A stretch of DNA of 64,000 bases, from assembly GCF_013426205.1 (NCBI RefSeq), contig NC_089424.1:3162001-3226000 (forward strand), read 5' to 3'. The position numbers and the translations under genes were made by a program. Within the stretch, counting starts at the first letter, position 1; each line of letters starts with the position of its first letter. The notes below the pieces were generated by a model. That model was not told the origin of the DNA. It worked only from the letters and a program-made list of their open reading frames with translations, and searched no databases. This stretch comes from Metarhizium brunneum. Its lineage: Eukaryota > Ascomycota > Sordariomycetes > Hypocreales > Clavicipitaceae. This document shows, piece after piece, positions 23,094 to 36,784 of the stretch.

Positions 23094-24069
23094 GTTTGGC
23101 GAATTGTGGGTGGCAGCTGTGACTGCTATTTTCGTTTCTTTTTTTTCTTCTCGGCGTCAGAGCAATAGACAAGAGGGCTTCACGGGTACTCCGTAAGGAG
23201 AAGGGAAAATAGAAAGAAAAGACATGGGCCTTCAGACAGGCAGCTTGCAAAAGATGTGCTTGTCGTCTCGCTCGTCGGATGCCGATGCCGCTGAGTCAAG
23301 GGCGCGGCAGGGATTCCCCATTCCATCTTCTTCTCCACAGCCCCCAATTGCCGCCTCGGCCAGACTCCAGATGACAAGATTGGCCGACTTGGCCCGCGGT
23401 AACTGACAACCTCGGGAATCCATAGCTCCAACCTCTCCGTCCATGTCGTATTTCGGAACTGCATTGGAACTGACTGCGCCTTGGAAGCAATCGAGCCGGT
23501 TGCGCCGCAGACGGCTGTCATCGGCCTGGGATCCGAAACTAATGCCGAAAAGCAGACAAAACAATGTTACTAGTATTCGCATATCAGCCTGGTTAACAAA
23601 CAAACAAACAAATAAACATCTACTCTGTAGCCCGTAGTCCGTAGTCCGTAGTCTCCGTATGTAGTGTAGAGTAGGAAGTGGCCATATCATGCATCCATCG
23701 TCACATCACTCATATGGATGCAGCTCCTCCGCTCGAGTCGTCGCGCAATAGTATACACCAAGTCTGCGTCTGCATCATTGATAATAATTCTATTTTTTGT
23801 ATTGCTTCCTTCGCGCACGAGCTGTCAACCGAACCACACCACGTAGTTAGCAACCTCAAAGCACACACAAGCATGTTGCATCAACTTCGTCCTCCAACCC
23901 TCGCTCCTCGCACTTGAAATACATAGAGGCCGCTGTCCTCTCCCTCAAAGCAAAATCAAATCATTACACCCAAACGCCTTGCTCAAGGATTTCACCACCT
24001 TTGCTTCCCCTTAACCTGTGCCACATCACATTATCCCCTTCATTATTTTTATAATAAACCCGCCTACCC
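23094..24069. other. Intergenic region with simple repeats
   Basis: Promoter of the acetoacetyl-CoA synthetase and 3' flank of TRA1. It contains TACTCCGTA (23187-23195), a (CAAA)4 run (23597-23612) and a short CCGTAGT tandem (about 23632-23655). A 152-codon open frame on the minus strand has no recognisable domain and is not called. Confidence 0.55.
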
Positions 24070-27000
24070 CTACAGATATGGCATCCACAGCGCATCGCAC
24101 TGTGCCAGATTCATAGGGTTCACAGCTTTGGCAATCGCATCAATCACCGTCTGGTTCGCAGGCAAGTTGCCGGACGGGTTGTGCGCCAGGCTCGCCGCGC
24201 GCTTGACAATCGAGTCGCTGTTGACCTGCACAGACTCACGCAGCTGGCTCTCGCTGATTCCGTTTCTGTGGCTGCTAGTGAGCCAGAATATCATCTCGTC
24301 TCGTACAAATAGCGTGAGCGCGTGCTCCAATTCGTGCTCCGGCTCCGTGAGGCAGCGAGCAATCGCCATCAGGGAGCAGGCATAGATGCCCTCAGTAGCG
24401 AGCGGGCCCATCAGCACCTGTAGGTTGGGTGTCAGGCGGAAGGGGACCGGCTCTGGGTTGTGGAAGAATGGCTTTGATGCGCTCATAAACGACATCAGCT
24501 CCGATCCCCAAATTTTGCCCGAGCCCCGTGCAATGTTGAGCTTCGCGGGATATCGGTTGTGCATGTACAAAATGTACGTCATAAACGTCAAGGCCGCAAG
24601 CTGATAGGAGAACTGCCTTCGGAAGAGCCAAAACTCTGCGAACTGCGGGAATATCTGCTGGAAATAGTCTAGCGCAACTGAAGACGGCACCCACTTCTCT
24701 TGGACAGCGTTGAAGACTTCCAGTCTTGCTGGTGGCGTGAGCTCAGGCTTGCCCTGCTGTAATATGTTAGCTCCTACGTCAATTCCCAGCTGAGCTCCAT
24801 CAATGCATACCTGGCTCTTGCTTTCGAGCACACCGCGCAACTTTTCAAGTGTAAACAAAACGGGCTCGTCCTTAGAAAAGCCCATTCGTCGACAGTGATC
24901 CTCGTAGACTGCCTGCAACGTGACATAAGAGGTGTCCTCTTGAACGATTCTTATATGCGGGGCAAGAGGAACCATGAGCGGGAGAGTAAACTGCAAATCC
25001 CGACGGCGGCTCTCCTTCTTCCGACCTAGTGTCTGGTTGAGATGTCTGAATAGCTGCAAGATTCTCTCTTCACGCCTGCAATGGCGCGCTGCCGGGTGTT
25101 GTACGGCCCATGAGTGAACGCTACCGTCGTGGCCACGCATCTTGAGTCGGCGATATGAGGTGCTGTAGGACCGGACTAAATCCACATTTGGAAGGAACCT
25201 CTCTATACGGATGAAGTCTTGGTTTTTATCCTTGTGTTGGAGGTATTGGCCAGGAACTTCCACCTCGTCAAACTTCTGATATCTGAATTCGCTGAGGTGC
25301 GGCGAGTATGCCTCGAGGTGTGCATGACAAACACGTCGGTCCAACTTCTCTTCAAACTTGGTGCGCCAGCGACGCAGTTTGTGAATGTATTCGTACATGG
25401 TTGGCTTTACATCCACAAAATCGGCTTCGAAGGACTTTTTGATGTGGCTGGGCAGTATCGTCTCAGCAAACCTCGTAATGTTGGTCTCAGTCGCCGACGG
25501 TAGCTTCACGCTCTTGGCAAACGAAGCGGGCGTGCGGCTGGCCTGGGTTAACGCGTCGTTAAGTAGGGCCACAATCAGTCGGTACGCGTCCTCGTCTGGT
25601 GGGCACTTGAAGTGTTTTTGAATCTGATCCACCATGGTCTCCATTGATAGGGCAAGTAGAGGGAAGGCTGTCTTGAGGACAGACATGATCTCCTCTGTGA
25701 GCTCCCAAGGCATCTTCTTCTGATTTGGGTTTGGAGCAGGCGGTTGCTGCTCTTGCTTCTGTCCACTGGCAGCTGGAGCAGGCGTAGGCGCATTGGCTGG
25801 GGTCGGCGGAAGGCTGGCGGGCGCGGTTGCTGCGTCACCACCTTCAGTCTTCACCTGGCTGGCAGCGTCTCCCTCTGTAGCGGTGCCTGCCCGTGGTGTG
25901 CCGCCGTCCGACGTTTTGGGTGGCTCAGACTTGGCTTGCGAGGGCGACAGGCTCGGCTTGCCATTGGAGGCAATTGACTGGGCGCGCTGTTGACGGGCTC
26001 GCTCCTTGGCCTCCTGATTCTTCTTTATGAGATTCATGTCCTCACGGTTGGTCCGAAGTTGAAAATACAGGGCCTGAGGGTACGATTTGGCGATGCTGAG
26101 AAGAATCTGGTAAACTCGCGGTGCTTCTTTATGACCCAGTCCGGTTAAAAGCTGGGGAATAAAGGTAATCCAATACCACACAGGCGTTTCACCCTTGAAG
26201 TCATCAAAGCCCATGGCAATGGTGCCCTTTGAATCATCCAAGCTGAGGAGCCAGAGAATGCGAGCAAGGAGCTTGCGTGATTTCGCGTTCTTATAACTGC
26301 CAGCCGCCTGAAGATACGATGTGAGTGCTTGCCTAGCCGCATTCAAATCTGTGGGATCTTCTTTGAACTTCCTGTCATTAAAGTAGCCCCATTCCGCCCA
26401 AGCCTTTGGTGCTCCAATGTCAAAGTAGAGCGCAGTCCCGTACGCATGGTCAGCTTCATCCTTTTGATTGAGTTTTTCCAAGAACATCCCCTTGAGCGTG
26501 TAGAATTCAGCCTTTTGTTGAGGGTTAAAGTAGTTCAGGTTCGTATTGTTGATGACGTCTAGTCCACTTGAAAGCTCTTCGGGATTCTCGTAATGACATT
26601 TGGCTTGTTCTCTGAGTTTGAGGAAGGCTTCCTGGATTTCAATGTTTGGCAACGTGTAAATGCGGCTTAATTGACTGATGCACACTTCGGGGAGGCTATG
26701 CTTGCGGGCAACGTGAGCAAATCGGTTGATAATCCAGGCAGTCTCGTGATATCCTCGGTATGCAAACGAAGACGCACCACCAGCGTTCTGCTGACCCTGT
26801 TGAGGAAGCAGTTGCAAGTAGGTCTGGTTGATGAGACCGAATATGTGTTGCCGCCAAGTCACCAGATCCTGCCATGCTGTAATGTCGTCCCAAACATTGG
26901 GTAACCGGTCACGCCAAGCGCCAAGAAGAAGTTTAAGTTCTCCAGACTTGACATCCAGGTTTGAAGAGTTTGTGTTTGCCAGGGATTGACAAATGACGCT

Positions 27001-30000
27001 AGCATCGTGGAGCTCGACCAGCTGCTGGAAATTTTGTAGCAGCGGAATATGAGCATTTGTTAATCGCTCTGGAAGTTGATGCCACTTGCGAATGGACAAT
27101 TGAATAGCCTCATCACAAACTCTTGCAAAGTCATTGCCGCCCTCCTGTTGATTATGAAACTTGAGGAGAGACATAAAGGCCTGAAAAAAGGCTCGTCGGG
27201 GAGTAGGAGCATCCATGACACCTTTGATAACGTTGTCCAAGGCTTCACGGTGCTGAGCATCTTGCCACATCTCTGTGTTTCGCCAGGCGCACTCAAGCAA
27301 TAAATCTTGAAAATTCTCGTGTTTGGCAAAGTCTTGCAATATCTCCCACTGCTGAAGCTTCTGCGCGCAAAGAACCCAGTGATCCTCCCAAAGCATGTAC
27401 TCTGCCTGGGAGAATGGAATAACGCCAGTACGAGCCTTGATTTGAGCATTTTCGTAGAGTTTCTGGGCCTTGTCCCACATACCATTTTGCTCGTAGGAAA
27501 GGCCGGCATTGGTCTCGACAAATTGGCACCGTCGACGCCACGTCCCATAAAACAAGTCTTCTTCTTGCAACGAGGCATAGAGGTCGACCAAGGCGTCCAG
27601 GTTACTTTCTCTGACAGTAGTAGACTCGACTTCTGGCCGGATGGCAGCATTCTCAAGTTGCACCAGCGCGGTATACCAGGCATCGTACGTCTTGGCCTCA
27701 AACTTCAAAACGTGAGGTGGCAGTTTGCAATTCGGCCATGTCTTGGCGGCGCCTTCAACCAGCGACTGCACGACGTTAGGGCGCTTGTCAATTTGTCGGC
27801 TATGGTAGTCTTTGGTAAGGAGAGCCACCATGCCACGCTCTAAATCGGCACGTTCGTCCCGCATTGTTGCAGACCAATACATGGGGAAAATGGCGACCCA
27901 GAGCTGGTGTGCGAGCTGGTTATCGACATGTTGAAGTTGCATCAGTGGTTCGATAACATCTCGAACCTTGACATCGCCCAGTTCGGAAACGAAACGCCGA
28001 TGGCTGGTCATGAAAGCTTCGAACTTGTCGTCTGGCATCATGTTTGGTTCCCTGGCATCCTTGTCTTTGGGATACACCGCAGCAAGCTGTGATGCCAATA
28101 TAATCCTGAAATCGTCCTGATGAAGTTGTATATTAGTGTTCAACTCGACTGCACCAAGCAGAAGCTGAGAGGCCTGAGCCAACCAGTAGGAGTCCGCAAG
28201 AGTGTCCCAATTTTGTGACGTCAACACATAGGACAGGCGAACGCTAGCGGTCTTTGACAAGCTCTTATCGAAGATGGACATGAAACGATTTCGCATTTCG
28301 ACATCAGTCGCGCGAGTGCCGATAAGGAAGGCATGCTCCATTCGCACCGTCAGCTCTGTACGGGTAACCTTAGGGTCTTCATATATGCGAATGACAAGGT
28401 CCAAGAACTTAGAGAGCATCGTAGAGTCACTCCGATGTTCAAAGGAGAGCATCTTATGGAGAACAGCCGTTTTCTCTTTAAGAGTAGGCCATGTGCCCTC
28501 AGAGCGGAACACCCAGCCCTCCACCATGTTCAAAATTTCCGTGCAAAGGTCGATATGCATCGACTTTTCGACGAGTGTCGCAAGTACGCTGAGAAACGGT
28601 CGCCTGCTGTCACCAAGGGTTTCCATTCTCAAGGCTACAGTTTGAATTTCCTTGATCATAAGCTTGGTCTGGATTTCCAAATCATACGCAGACATCTCCC
28701 CACCAGATGAAGAGTTTCCGTCCTGGCCACGATTCCCCTGGTTGATGGCCTGGCCAGCTGCATTATTATAGTGTTGGACATGCTCCCGTGCATGCTTGCT
28801 TTGCAGAGCTTTCATCAAGGATGGAATATGCTGATCAATGACGGCTGGCTTGCGATTTCCGATGGACCAGAGCAAATTGACACCAGAAACATATGAGCCC
28901 CCATTCATAGCCTCTGTAGCCGCCTGTGACAGGTAAGCAATGATCTCCGACGTTTGAACCTCAGTCTCGCCATCTGCATCCGCATCCTCCATAGGAGTGT
29001 CCTCTGGAACCGCGTCGAGAACTCGCTTGATAATGGACTTCAGGTCACGGTCATCGTCGTATTCCCTATCTGCGAGATGCAGACAGTCCTGGATCTCTGG
29101 ATTCTCGCATTTCAGGCATTTTTCCAGAACTTTCTGTACTGCGGCAAGGTTCTTCTGCACCCAATCATCCGACTTGAAATTTAGAACAATGCGCACAACT
29201 TGCAGCGTGTTGATAATATTTGTCAGGAACTTCTCATCGTATTTCTCCTTATCAGTTGGGTCGGCATTAAGAATACCCTGGGTCTTCTCGCTGCCAAGAA
29301 TGACATCAGTGACATTGGGGAAAAGGTCAAGCTCCAGATCGCCCCAGTATTGAGGCTGCACCAAATTGTATAATAAAGTCATTGCCTTTTTGCATAGTTC
29401 GGTGCTTTGAGGGGGTAGAGGCAACGAGGGCGTGCTATGTTCCCGAGGTTTGGCAGAAGGCAGCTGGTATCGTTCGTTGAGCTGTGCAATGAACTCGACG
29501 AGATACTTAATCATCTTTTGTCGAAAGATTTGTGGAATCTGGTACCCATTTCGCTCTCCTCCCGGTGCATTTTGTCTAACAGTAGGTGGCGAGGACATTG
29601 GCAGGTCGCTATCCAGTTTCCGTTTCTTAGAAGTTGGCGATTCAGACGGATCTCGGCCTACAGATGGTGAACCAGTCTTGCCTTCGACACGCCATTGCTC
29701 CCATCGCCAAATCAGCCACATCATGTTCAGCGCAAGCTTTTTACTCTCATAGGACGGGTTAGGGGGTGCAGCCACCTTTCTGAGGGAGGTAATGAGTAAA
29801 ATCGCATACTTGTCTCGGGCATCGTAAAACAGATCTGGGTGTCTGACCAAGAAGTGGAAAATACTAGTCATTTGCTGAACATTTTGACCCTCATCCGCGA
29901 GAATGCGACGAGGCGCAACAGCCCAGGCAGCGTTTCGTTCATTCGGACCCCCTCCGCATCGCTTGGGTAGAACAGGGGCAATAAGTTCCAACGCCTGTGT

Positions 30001-33000
30001 GACCAAAGCCCGCCCTTCGTTTTGGTTTGTCTTGAGCAGTGACAGATACACCTGGCTGACAATCTTTGGAGGCGTTTCGTAATGAGCAATGAAGTAACCG
30101 ATGACTACATATGCTGCATGTTTGTTGATAACATCTTCAAGGCGGATAAATGTCCATCCAAACTTGATAATATCCTTCCTGGCCTCTTGAAGCACAGTAT
30201 GGTAGTACTTTACAAGCATTGCCGACAGCTGCAACACCTCGAAGCGCGTGTGGTCGATTCCAGGTTGTGATTGATCATCAGGTGACATGTCAGGATGCAC
30301 TTTCCAGATTTTGCTGCTAACGGCGTCAATGACCGATCGATCCATAAATCGTTGTCCTTTCGCCTGGTCCGGCTGATTCCAATGTCGCATAACATCCATA
30401 GCGACAATGGGATTAGCAACGTAGTGAAGCAAAAATTGCTTTGTCTTATTCGAAGCAGACCTCCCTGAATACGTGTCCAAGCAACGCAGGAATGCGGATT
30501 TCCAAAACTCTATTGATTCGCTCATGAGAATCTTCTCGTAGATGAAAGCAAACAAGCAGTGTGTGGGCCGAAGTTCGTTGCTTGTAACCGACTCGACAAG
30601 GCTGAACAAGACATCAAGATCCTTGGGAGTTCTCTCCAGGGACTTGACCAAGACGTTCATCAACTGCTCTGCGGCTTGGTATGCAGGTAATCGGAGGGTA
30701 GCAGGGAGAGTATAGTTGCGAATGTGGCCCTCTAGCTCTTTGCCCATGCTCTTCATCCACGTCGTATTTTCTTTCTTGTCCATCCATGAGTTAGTGTTCT
30801 CGAAGTAGCTGAGAGAGTCCAAGATATGAACGGCATTAACAATGCCAATAAACTTCTTCTCCACACCTTGGCCCGCTAGCCCATTACACTTTGTCATTAA
30901 GGCACCGAGACCATCTACTGCTGCATCTCGCAAAGGGCCACTCTCTGGGTGTCTAAGAACCTGAGCCAGAAGTCTTCCATACTTGAGCTCATCTAGCTTT
31001 CCGAGCAAGAAGGTCCAAACCTCCTTAGGATACCTGTTGAGGTACAAATATATGGGTTGACGGAACGGACTTTGGATTGTTCGACGGAGCTTCTCCTCAA
31101 GTCCAAGAAAGCAATCAATTAGACGCTCCTTGAATGCTTCGGCGGGAGCTGGCAAAAGATGAAAGATGTTGAGAATAGCCGTAATGACCTTCATTTGTTG
31201 GTGCTGCTCAAAAAACGTGAAAGAAATCTGCTGCCATGCATTAGGTTCCACAATTGAGTCGATCTGGTCCAGTAGGCGTGCTCCTATCTCGACCTTAAAA
31301 TAGCTAGTGAGCAACTTCAGCAGCCTAGAGAGGTTATCAAGGCCATGGACAGTGAGGCGCTTTGGATCAGATAGACTCGCTAGAACTGGTCGAAGCCCAC
31401 CTTGTAAAAGATCTTTCGGTAGACGCCTGTCAACAGCCAATACAGATCTTAACGCGTCATTAGCGGCAGCAATTGTCGGCTTTGACTCCGAGTATAAGCA
31501 TTTGAAGAAGACGGAAAGAATCTTTCCTTTAATAGGGTTGTTTGCAAACTCTTCAAACGTCATTGCCGTGCTCAGCAACCTAATGCATGATACACGCAGG
31601 TTTACAATGTGGTCGTGGGTGCGATACTCGGCCGGCTTATTCGCCAAGGAGTCATCATTAGCATCAGCCAAGGCAAGAGACTCCATCAACAGACGAGTGA
31701 GGTTGTCGTCAAACTTGACCCAGTCGTTCTTTAGACTCATGTGGTATGTCATTGCGTTAATGTATCCAATCTGAATGCTAAAGGGCAGTGCCCGCAGCGG
31801 TTTCGAGTAAATCGGTTGCAGGAAACGCTCCTTGTAAGGTTCCAACAGTTCCCAGACTTGGCATTCAGCAGCTTTGGCAATTAGTTCGAGCGAATTCTTG
31901 GCGGATTCACGAACAAACTTGTTCATGTGGGACAGCTCATTGTTGAACAGCATACAAATCTGAGCTAGTCTGGACTGCTTCACAGGGGGCTGTCCCGGCT
32001 GGGCTTGAACAGGAAGAGCATCTTCCTTCTTGATGTTCTTGGTAATGCGCTTCAACAACACCTCCAAGCTTGTCTCGGCGAGACACCTCGTTTTTTCAGG
32101 AAGATCTTGTGGCATGTCTTTGATCACATACAAGAGGGCGCGAATAAACTCCATTTGCTTCGACGCCACCCAGGCATCGCCAAAGTCGAGCTCTGTAAGG
32201 AGGAAATTGATGCCAAGGCTGCCACCTGTCTTTGTAAACCACTCTTCCTCGTAGCAGCTGTGGCAAAAGGTACCGCAAAGGTGAATAAATAGGGGTAGTC
32301 GACCAACATTGCTCTCAGATCCAAAGATGATGCCAGTACTCTTGTACAGCTCGCGAATAGCCTTCTTCGCAGCCTCTCGGACATCCGGGTGATCAGAAGC
32401 CAAAGACTCAACAATTGCATCTGACAGGATCCTCGTATCGATACAAAGGGGACCCTCTCCAGCCTTGGGATCAAAGGGACTAAAGTTTCTCTTCAGGTCC
32501 ACCAAGGATCGGCCTACTTCTATGAGAGCGAAATGACGACAGAGGTCCATGAGAAATGCATCCGCCTCGTCTTTGAACCTAGGGAGAGAGTGAGCAAACA
32601 TGACTGCCTTGAGGAGTTGTTTTGTTATCCCGTCTTGCACGTCCTTCTTTGGGATAGATTTATCGCGGTTCGTTACTTCGAATGGAGCAAAATGAATCTC
32701 CATTTTTCGGGCCAAGAAGTCCTGTGCCTGGAGACGAACAATTCGGGGAAGGTCGTCTGGCAGTTGGTCATAGCCGATTCGAAGTTTGACTTGTGACATG
32801 ATCAAATGCAGTGCCTGCTTCTTATAATATTCATCATAGACGCGAAGATTTTGGCTATTTTTCCCCATTTTCGGGGCCTCCATTAGCTTCTGGATGGCAC
32901 TGTCGATACCGAGATCCGCCGGGAATGCTCGATCCTTCTTGGATCCAATGAGGCGCATGTCAAAGCTTGACGGATCGTCGGCATAACCTCTGTAGGTGAG

Positions 33001-35874
33001 TGGAACCGCCCCAGTCATAAACTTGCGGTTTCTGCCGCCCAGTTTGCCCAAGATTCTCATGGTAGTGTGAGCATGAAAATGGCTGTAGGGGTGAGGACGG
33101 AGGTGATTGAAAAGTGCAGTCATGAGCTCATCAATGACAGGCGCCATAATGGGGTCAAGATAGTCAGCAGTTAAATTATCGACACAAAGCTCGAGTGTCC
33201 GAAGCCCCTGGCCAACGAGGTCAGTGCCAGCCCTCAAAGCAACAACTAGTGGTCGCATCAGAAAGCTCAGATGTGGCAACAGGTGGCTCAGACGCGCGGG
33301 AACAGTCAAGCACAGTTCCACGTACAAGTCTCGCTCAGATGGTTTGCGAGCAGCCATGAGCAAGTTGTTGAGAACGTCCAGGAGCATTTCCAGTAAGGGT
33401 AAAATCTGCTTGTACAATTGCTCAAACTTGCCTCCGCCGATGCTACGAAAGAGAGATCTCAATAGGAGAAAGTAATTCATTGGCTCCTCTGCCTTTGTCG
33501 ACAACTCGATAGACTTGGTGACAATGTTGACCACGTGTGGCAAAAGGACCTGCTCGTTCTGCTGAGCAAATAGGGTCACAGCCATGAATGCCAGCTTGAA
33601 AAGTCGCAACAAAATCGACGACTTTTTGACATCTGCTGAACCCACTTCATCGATTCTGTCCATAAGAAATTGGAGGAGCATACCACAAAAACTAGGCGAA
33701 GTCGCTTCACTGGCTAGGAAAAACTGGGGTATATGTAATAATCCGGTATGCTCAAAGATCATGTCATAAAGTCGTGGGATCTCTTGCTGAAATACTTCGT
33801 GGAATGTAGCGGGGTCGATGCAGTGAAAGACTGTGGCAAACGTTTCAAGCAGATCCTTTTCTTCCTTGGTACTCGACACCATGTAGAAGTTTGCCATGTA
33901 CTCTACCGGAGACGCGTATTGTGACTCGGTGGCCGGTTTTTCAATCTCATAATACCGGAAGACGTATGCACCCTCCCTGAACAGCTTGATGATGACTTTG
34001 ACCTCCTCTGCGGTAAAGCCATAAGAAACGTCTGTCCAGTGCGAAGGCGCATTCTGAGGATCAATAGGGGTGCCAATATTGCATGTTCTTAGCTGGTAGA
34101 ATGTATTCTTCAGACCATTCATCAAGTTCCGGAAAAGAAACTTATTATCAACCACAGGATCTGCGCCTCGATCTCTAGGGTTAGATATCTTGATAGGCAC
34201 GGCGGAAAATATGTCAGTCTCATCCCAGTCGGGTCGCGTCTCCTTGTCGGCAAGATAGGGCTCTTGAGTACCGGCCTCTGCCAGATATTGTTTCGACAAC
34301 TTCACAGCATTTGGGTACTGTCGGTTCATAGCAGCAAACTTATCACCAATGGCATTCAAGATCATCATGAGGTAGTGTCTTGCGTCAACTTTATTCGGCA
34401 GCTTGGCAATACACTCGGCCATGTTGAGCAATAGCTTTGCGCTCATGGTTTGAAAGCTAGTGCCCGGGAAGTTGTCCTGAAGATTTCGGGTGTACACTTC
34501 GACGGTTTTGCGGATCTGCTCTGGACTCAGTGAATCTCGAACATGGTGAATAAGATCAGCCAGCATGCTGTATGCAAGTGGTCTCATAGTCTCGTAGACT
34601 GTCAGGCCATCACCAGTAAGCGTTCGTTCATCAAGAAGTTCATCAATCTTTGGCAAAAAGATTTTTCGAAAGTTGTAGTTGATGATATGTCGAATGGCAA
34701 TTAGAAGTTCCTTTCTTGTACCTGACTTCTCCCGGGGGCAGTCTTTCAACAGGCGTACCACGACGTCTGGCAACGTGGGCAGGAAATCGTTTAGTTGCTG
34801 CGAGTATTGGCGCAAGAGATACGCGAGAAAGCTCATGGTCTTAACTTGTGCAGTAATGAAATCGCCATAGGCTGCTCGTTGTTCTGCCTTGATGCCCTGG
34901 CTGACACCTGTGTGAACTTGGCCCTTGGCTGCAGCCTCTGCGTGAGCTTGCTTTTGAGCGCTGGCCTCGATAAGTAGAACTCGTTTGATCAATGGCACAA
35001 ACGCCTTCACATTCTGTTGTACCGTGTTGCGGTAAATCTGAAATATCGAAACGACGATGATTGGACATTCGGAAAGAACTTTAAAAGATTGCATTCCCTT
35101 GAGCAACGGCCGATTCTGCTGCTGAGGGTCGGCGCCAAGATCTGAAACTGACGCTACCGGCGAGCCGGGTCGAGGGGATTGAAAATTGGTCTGCGAGCCG
35201 CCTGGTGTTGAGGGCGCGCCAGGTTGTGACGTTGCCGTCGAGCTCGCATTGTCGAGTTGTTCCCTCACCACCTTTTCCATCTGCTCGAAGAGCTCTTGTA
35301 TCAAGGACAAGAACTGCTGCACTTTGCCTTGTAGCACCTTGTGTTGGTGGCGCATGATATCAGACGTGATTTTGACGCAAAGAGTGGCATTTTCCTCATT
35401 GTCAGTGCGAACCAGTTGCATTAATAAATCGACGATCTCTTCGGCGTACGGTTCGAATGGTTCAACTGGAGCAGAAGAAGTGGGCAACCGGTGAAGAACT
35501 TCCAGAATACAGTGGCGCAGTTTCTACAGGACGTGTTAGGTTTCTTTGTCCATAGATCGTCATGACAGGTAGGACAAACCTGCTCTGGTGAGTTGCTTTG
35601 AAAAATGCATGGTCCGCGAAGGATGTTGATGAAGATTGGCATCAATCGCTTGAGAAATGGTGTGTATATCGGTCCGCTGGTGTAGTGATCCAGACTGTCA
35701 CGTAATGTTGTCGCCGCCTCTAGTTTAAGTCTAGCATCTTTACACACATACGATGTTAGCAAAGCGGGATCAGGTCGATGGGCGGCGTGGGTCATGGTAG
35801 AAGCATGTCATCACCATACCTATATCTGCTGTGCTTAGTCGCTTTACGACGTCATCGATAGTGGTTCCCGACAT
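24070..35874 (-). CDS. TRA1: TRA1, PIKK-family pseudokinase scaffold of SAGA and NuA4
   Basis: A giant scaffold (TRRAP in animals) that contacts activators and anchors the SAGA and NuA4 histone acetyltransferase complexes. Exons 35820-35874, 35580-35737, 24811-35523 and 24070-24756 give 3870 residues. Exon 1 encodes '[18 protein letters not shown]'. Its 82-nt intron has branch site GCTAAC, and the join gives '[20 protein letters not shown]'. Intron 2 (35524-35579) restores '[20 protein letters not shown]'. The third intron (24757-24810) is 54 nt, in frame and free of stops (see findings). HEAT-type repeats fill the first ~2600 residues, then come FAT, a kinase-like domain and a FATC tail ending 'LWMPYL'. 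The kinase-like domain lacks the catalytic Asp/Asn: '[20 protein letters not shown]' (about 3705-3725) replaces the PIKK GDRHxxN and DFG elements, as expected for Tra1. Confidence 0.95.
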
Positions 35875-36784
35875 GGCTGCATCATCGGCGTCCACGAGAC
35901 GCAGCTGTTTCTTCCATGCGAAACAGGTCCAATCGTGGTGCTTCGTCGCGGTCGGTAGGCGCAAGTTGCAGTATGGTGGATCACAAACTTGCGGCCAGTC
36001 TGTATCGCAAAGTTGGAGCTCAAATAGATGAGAGAGGAGAAGAAAAAAGTGTGTTCTAATAAGACAAAATATTAAGAAAAGAAAACTCTTCAGCCTCTGC
36101 GGCGTTAAGGGATGTTTGTCTGCTGCGTCAGGTTCGGATGCGAAAAGCTTGTCGTTGGGATGCGCCGAGTTTTGCTTGCCTGCAGCCTTGAATATCGACG
36201 AGGGATGTGAAGAGACTCGCGTTGAAAATTAAAGCAAGCATGGAATCCGGGGGCCGTGGCCGCCAATTCCAATCGCGCTAGGACATGCAACAATATTGAT
36301 CCGACGCTAATGCTGCACACGCCCCTCTGATGCAGTGTGAACATAGTGCGCCTTTATCTTATCTTATCTTATCTGGCTCCAGGCACCAGGGGTTTTCACT
36401 ACCCTAGACTTGCAAAAATGATTCCAAGTGCTGGATCAGATTCGCATTGAAAGTTGCCGAGAAATTCTTGAGACCAAAAGTATATTTTGACTATTGAACA
36501 ACTCCTAGGATACAGATATGCCGGGACTTAATACCAGAGACAAGTACACTGGTCATCTCGCCTCAATGGAGTACGTCATCTCCGGTTCGGAGGCACAAGT
36601 CCGTGCCTTGTACCTTCGATTACATAATGCTACCTTTCCCATTCTAAAAGTGGTTGCTACTGTTACCAACACGCACTCACGTACAATATTCATTTTCTGG
36701 AAAAACCTTGCAACACAATAGTCCGCGACGAACCTGTACTACTGAATTGCCAAACGTGTCACACAAAGCACATCGCAGGCCGCA
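35875..36784. other. Divergent promoter, TRA1 / GGCT-like gene
   Basis: 910 bp between divergent genes. Its most distinctive element is the tandem GATAA array, listed separately. A short open frame at 36518-36721 shows no domain. Confidence 0.55.
36354..36374 (-). promoter_or_regulatory. Tandem GATAA array (candidate GATA-factor site)
   Basis: Four exact 5-bp units, TTATC on the plus strand and GATAA on the minus strand, repeat head to tail. HGATAR is the core site of fungal GATA factors such as AreA/NIT2. The array sits about 410 bp upstream of the GGCT-like ATG and about 480 bp upstream of TRA1. It could equally be a simple microsatellite. Confidence 0.4.

Noticed and set aside
23597..23655. 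CRISPR-like or telomere-like tandem
   Set aside because: It is only a short CAAA run and a few CCGTAGT units, with no spacers; this is ordinary simple sequence in a eukaryotic genome.
23232..23690. A 152-codon open frame on the minus strand downstream of TRA1
   Set aside because: It covers simple repeats (CAAA and CCGTAGT runs) and has no recognisable domain or splice partners.
35738..35819. Reading '[19 protein letters not shown]' as TRA1 exon 2
   Set aside because: No AG acceptor precedes it after the exon 1 donor, and the same bases supply the branch site GCTAAC for an acceptor at 35738 that gives a better protein join.
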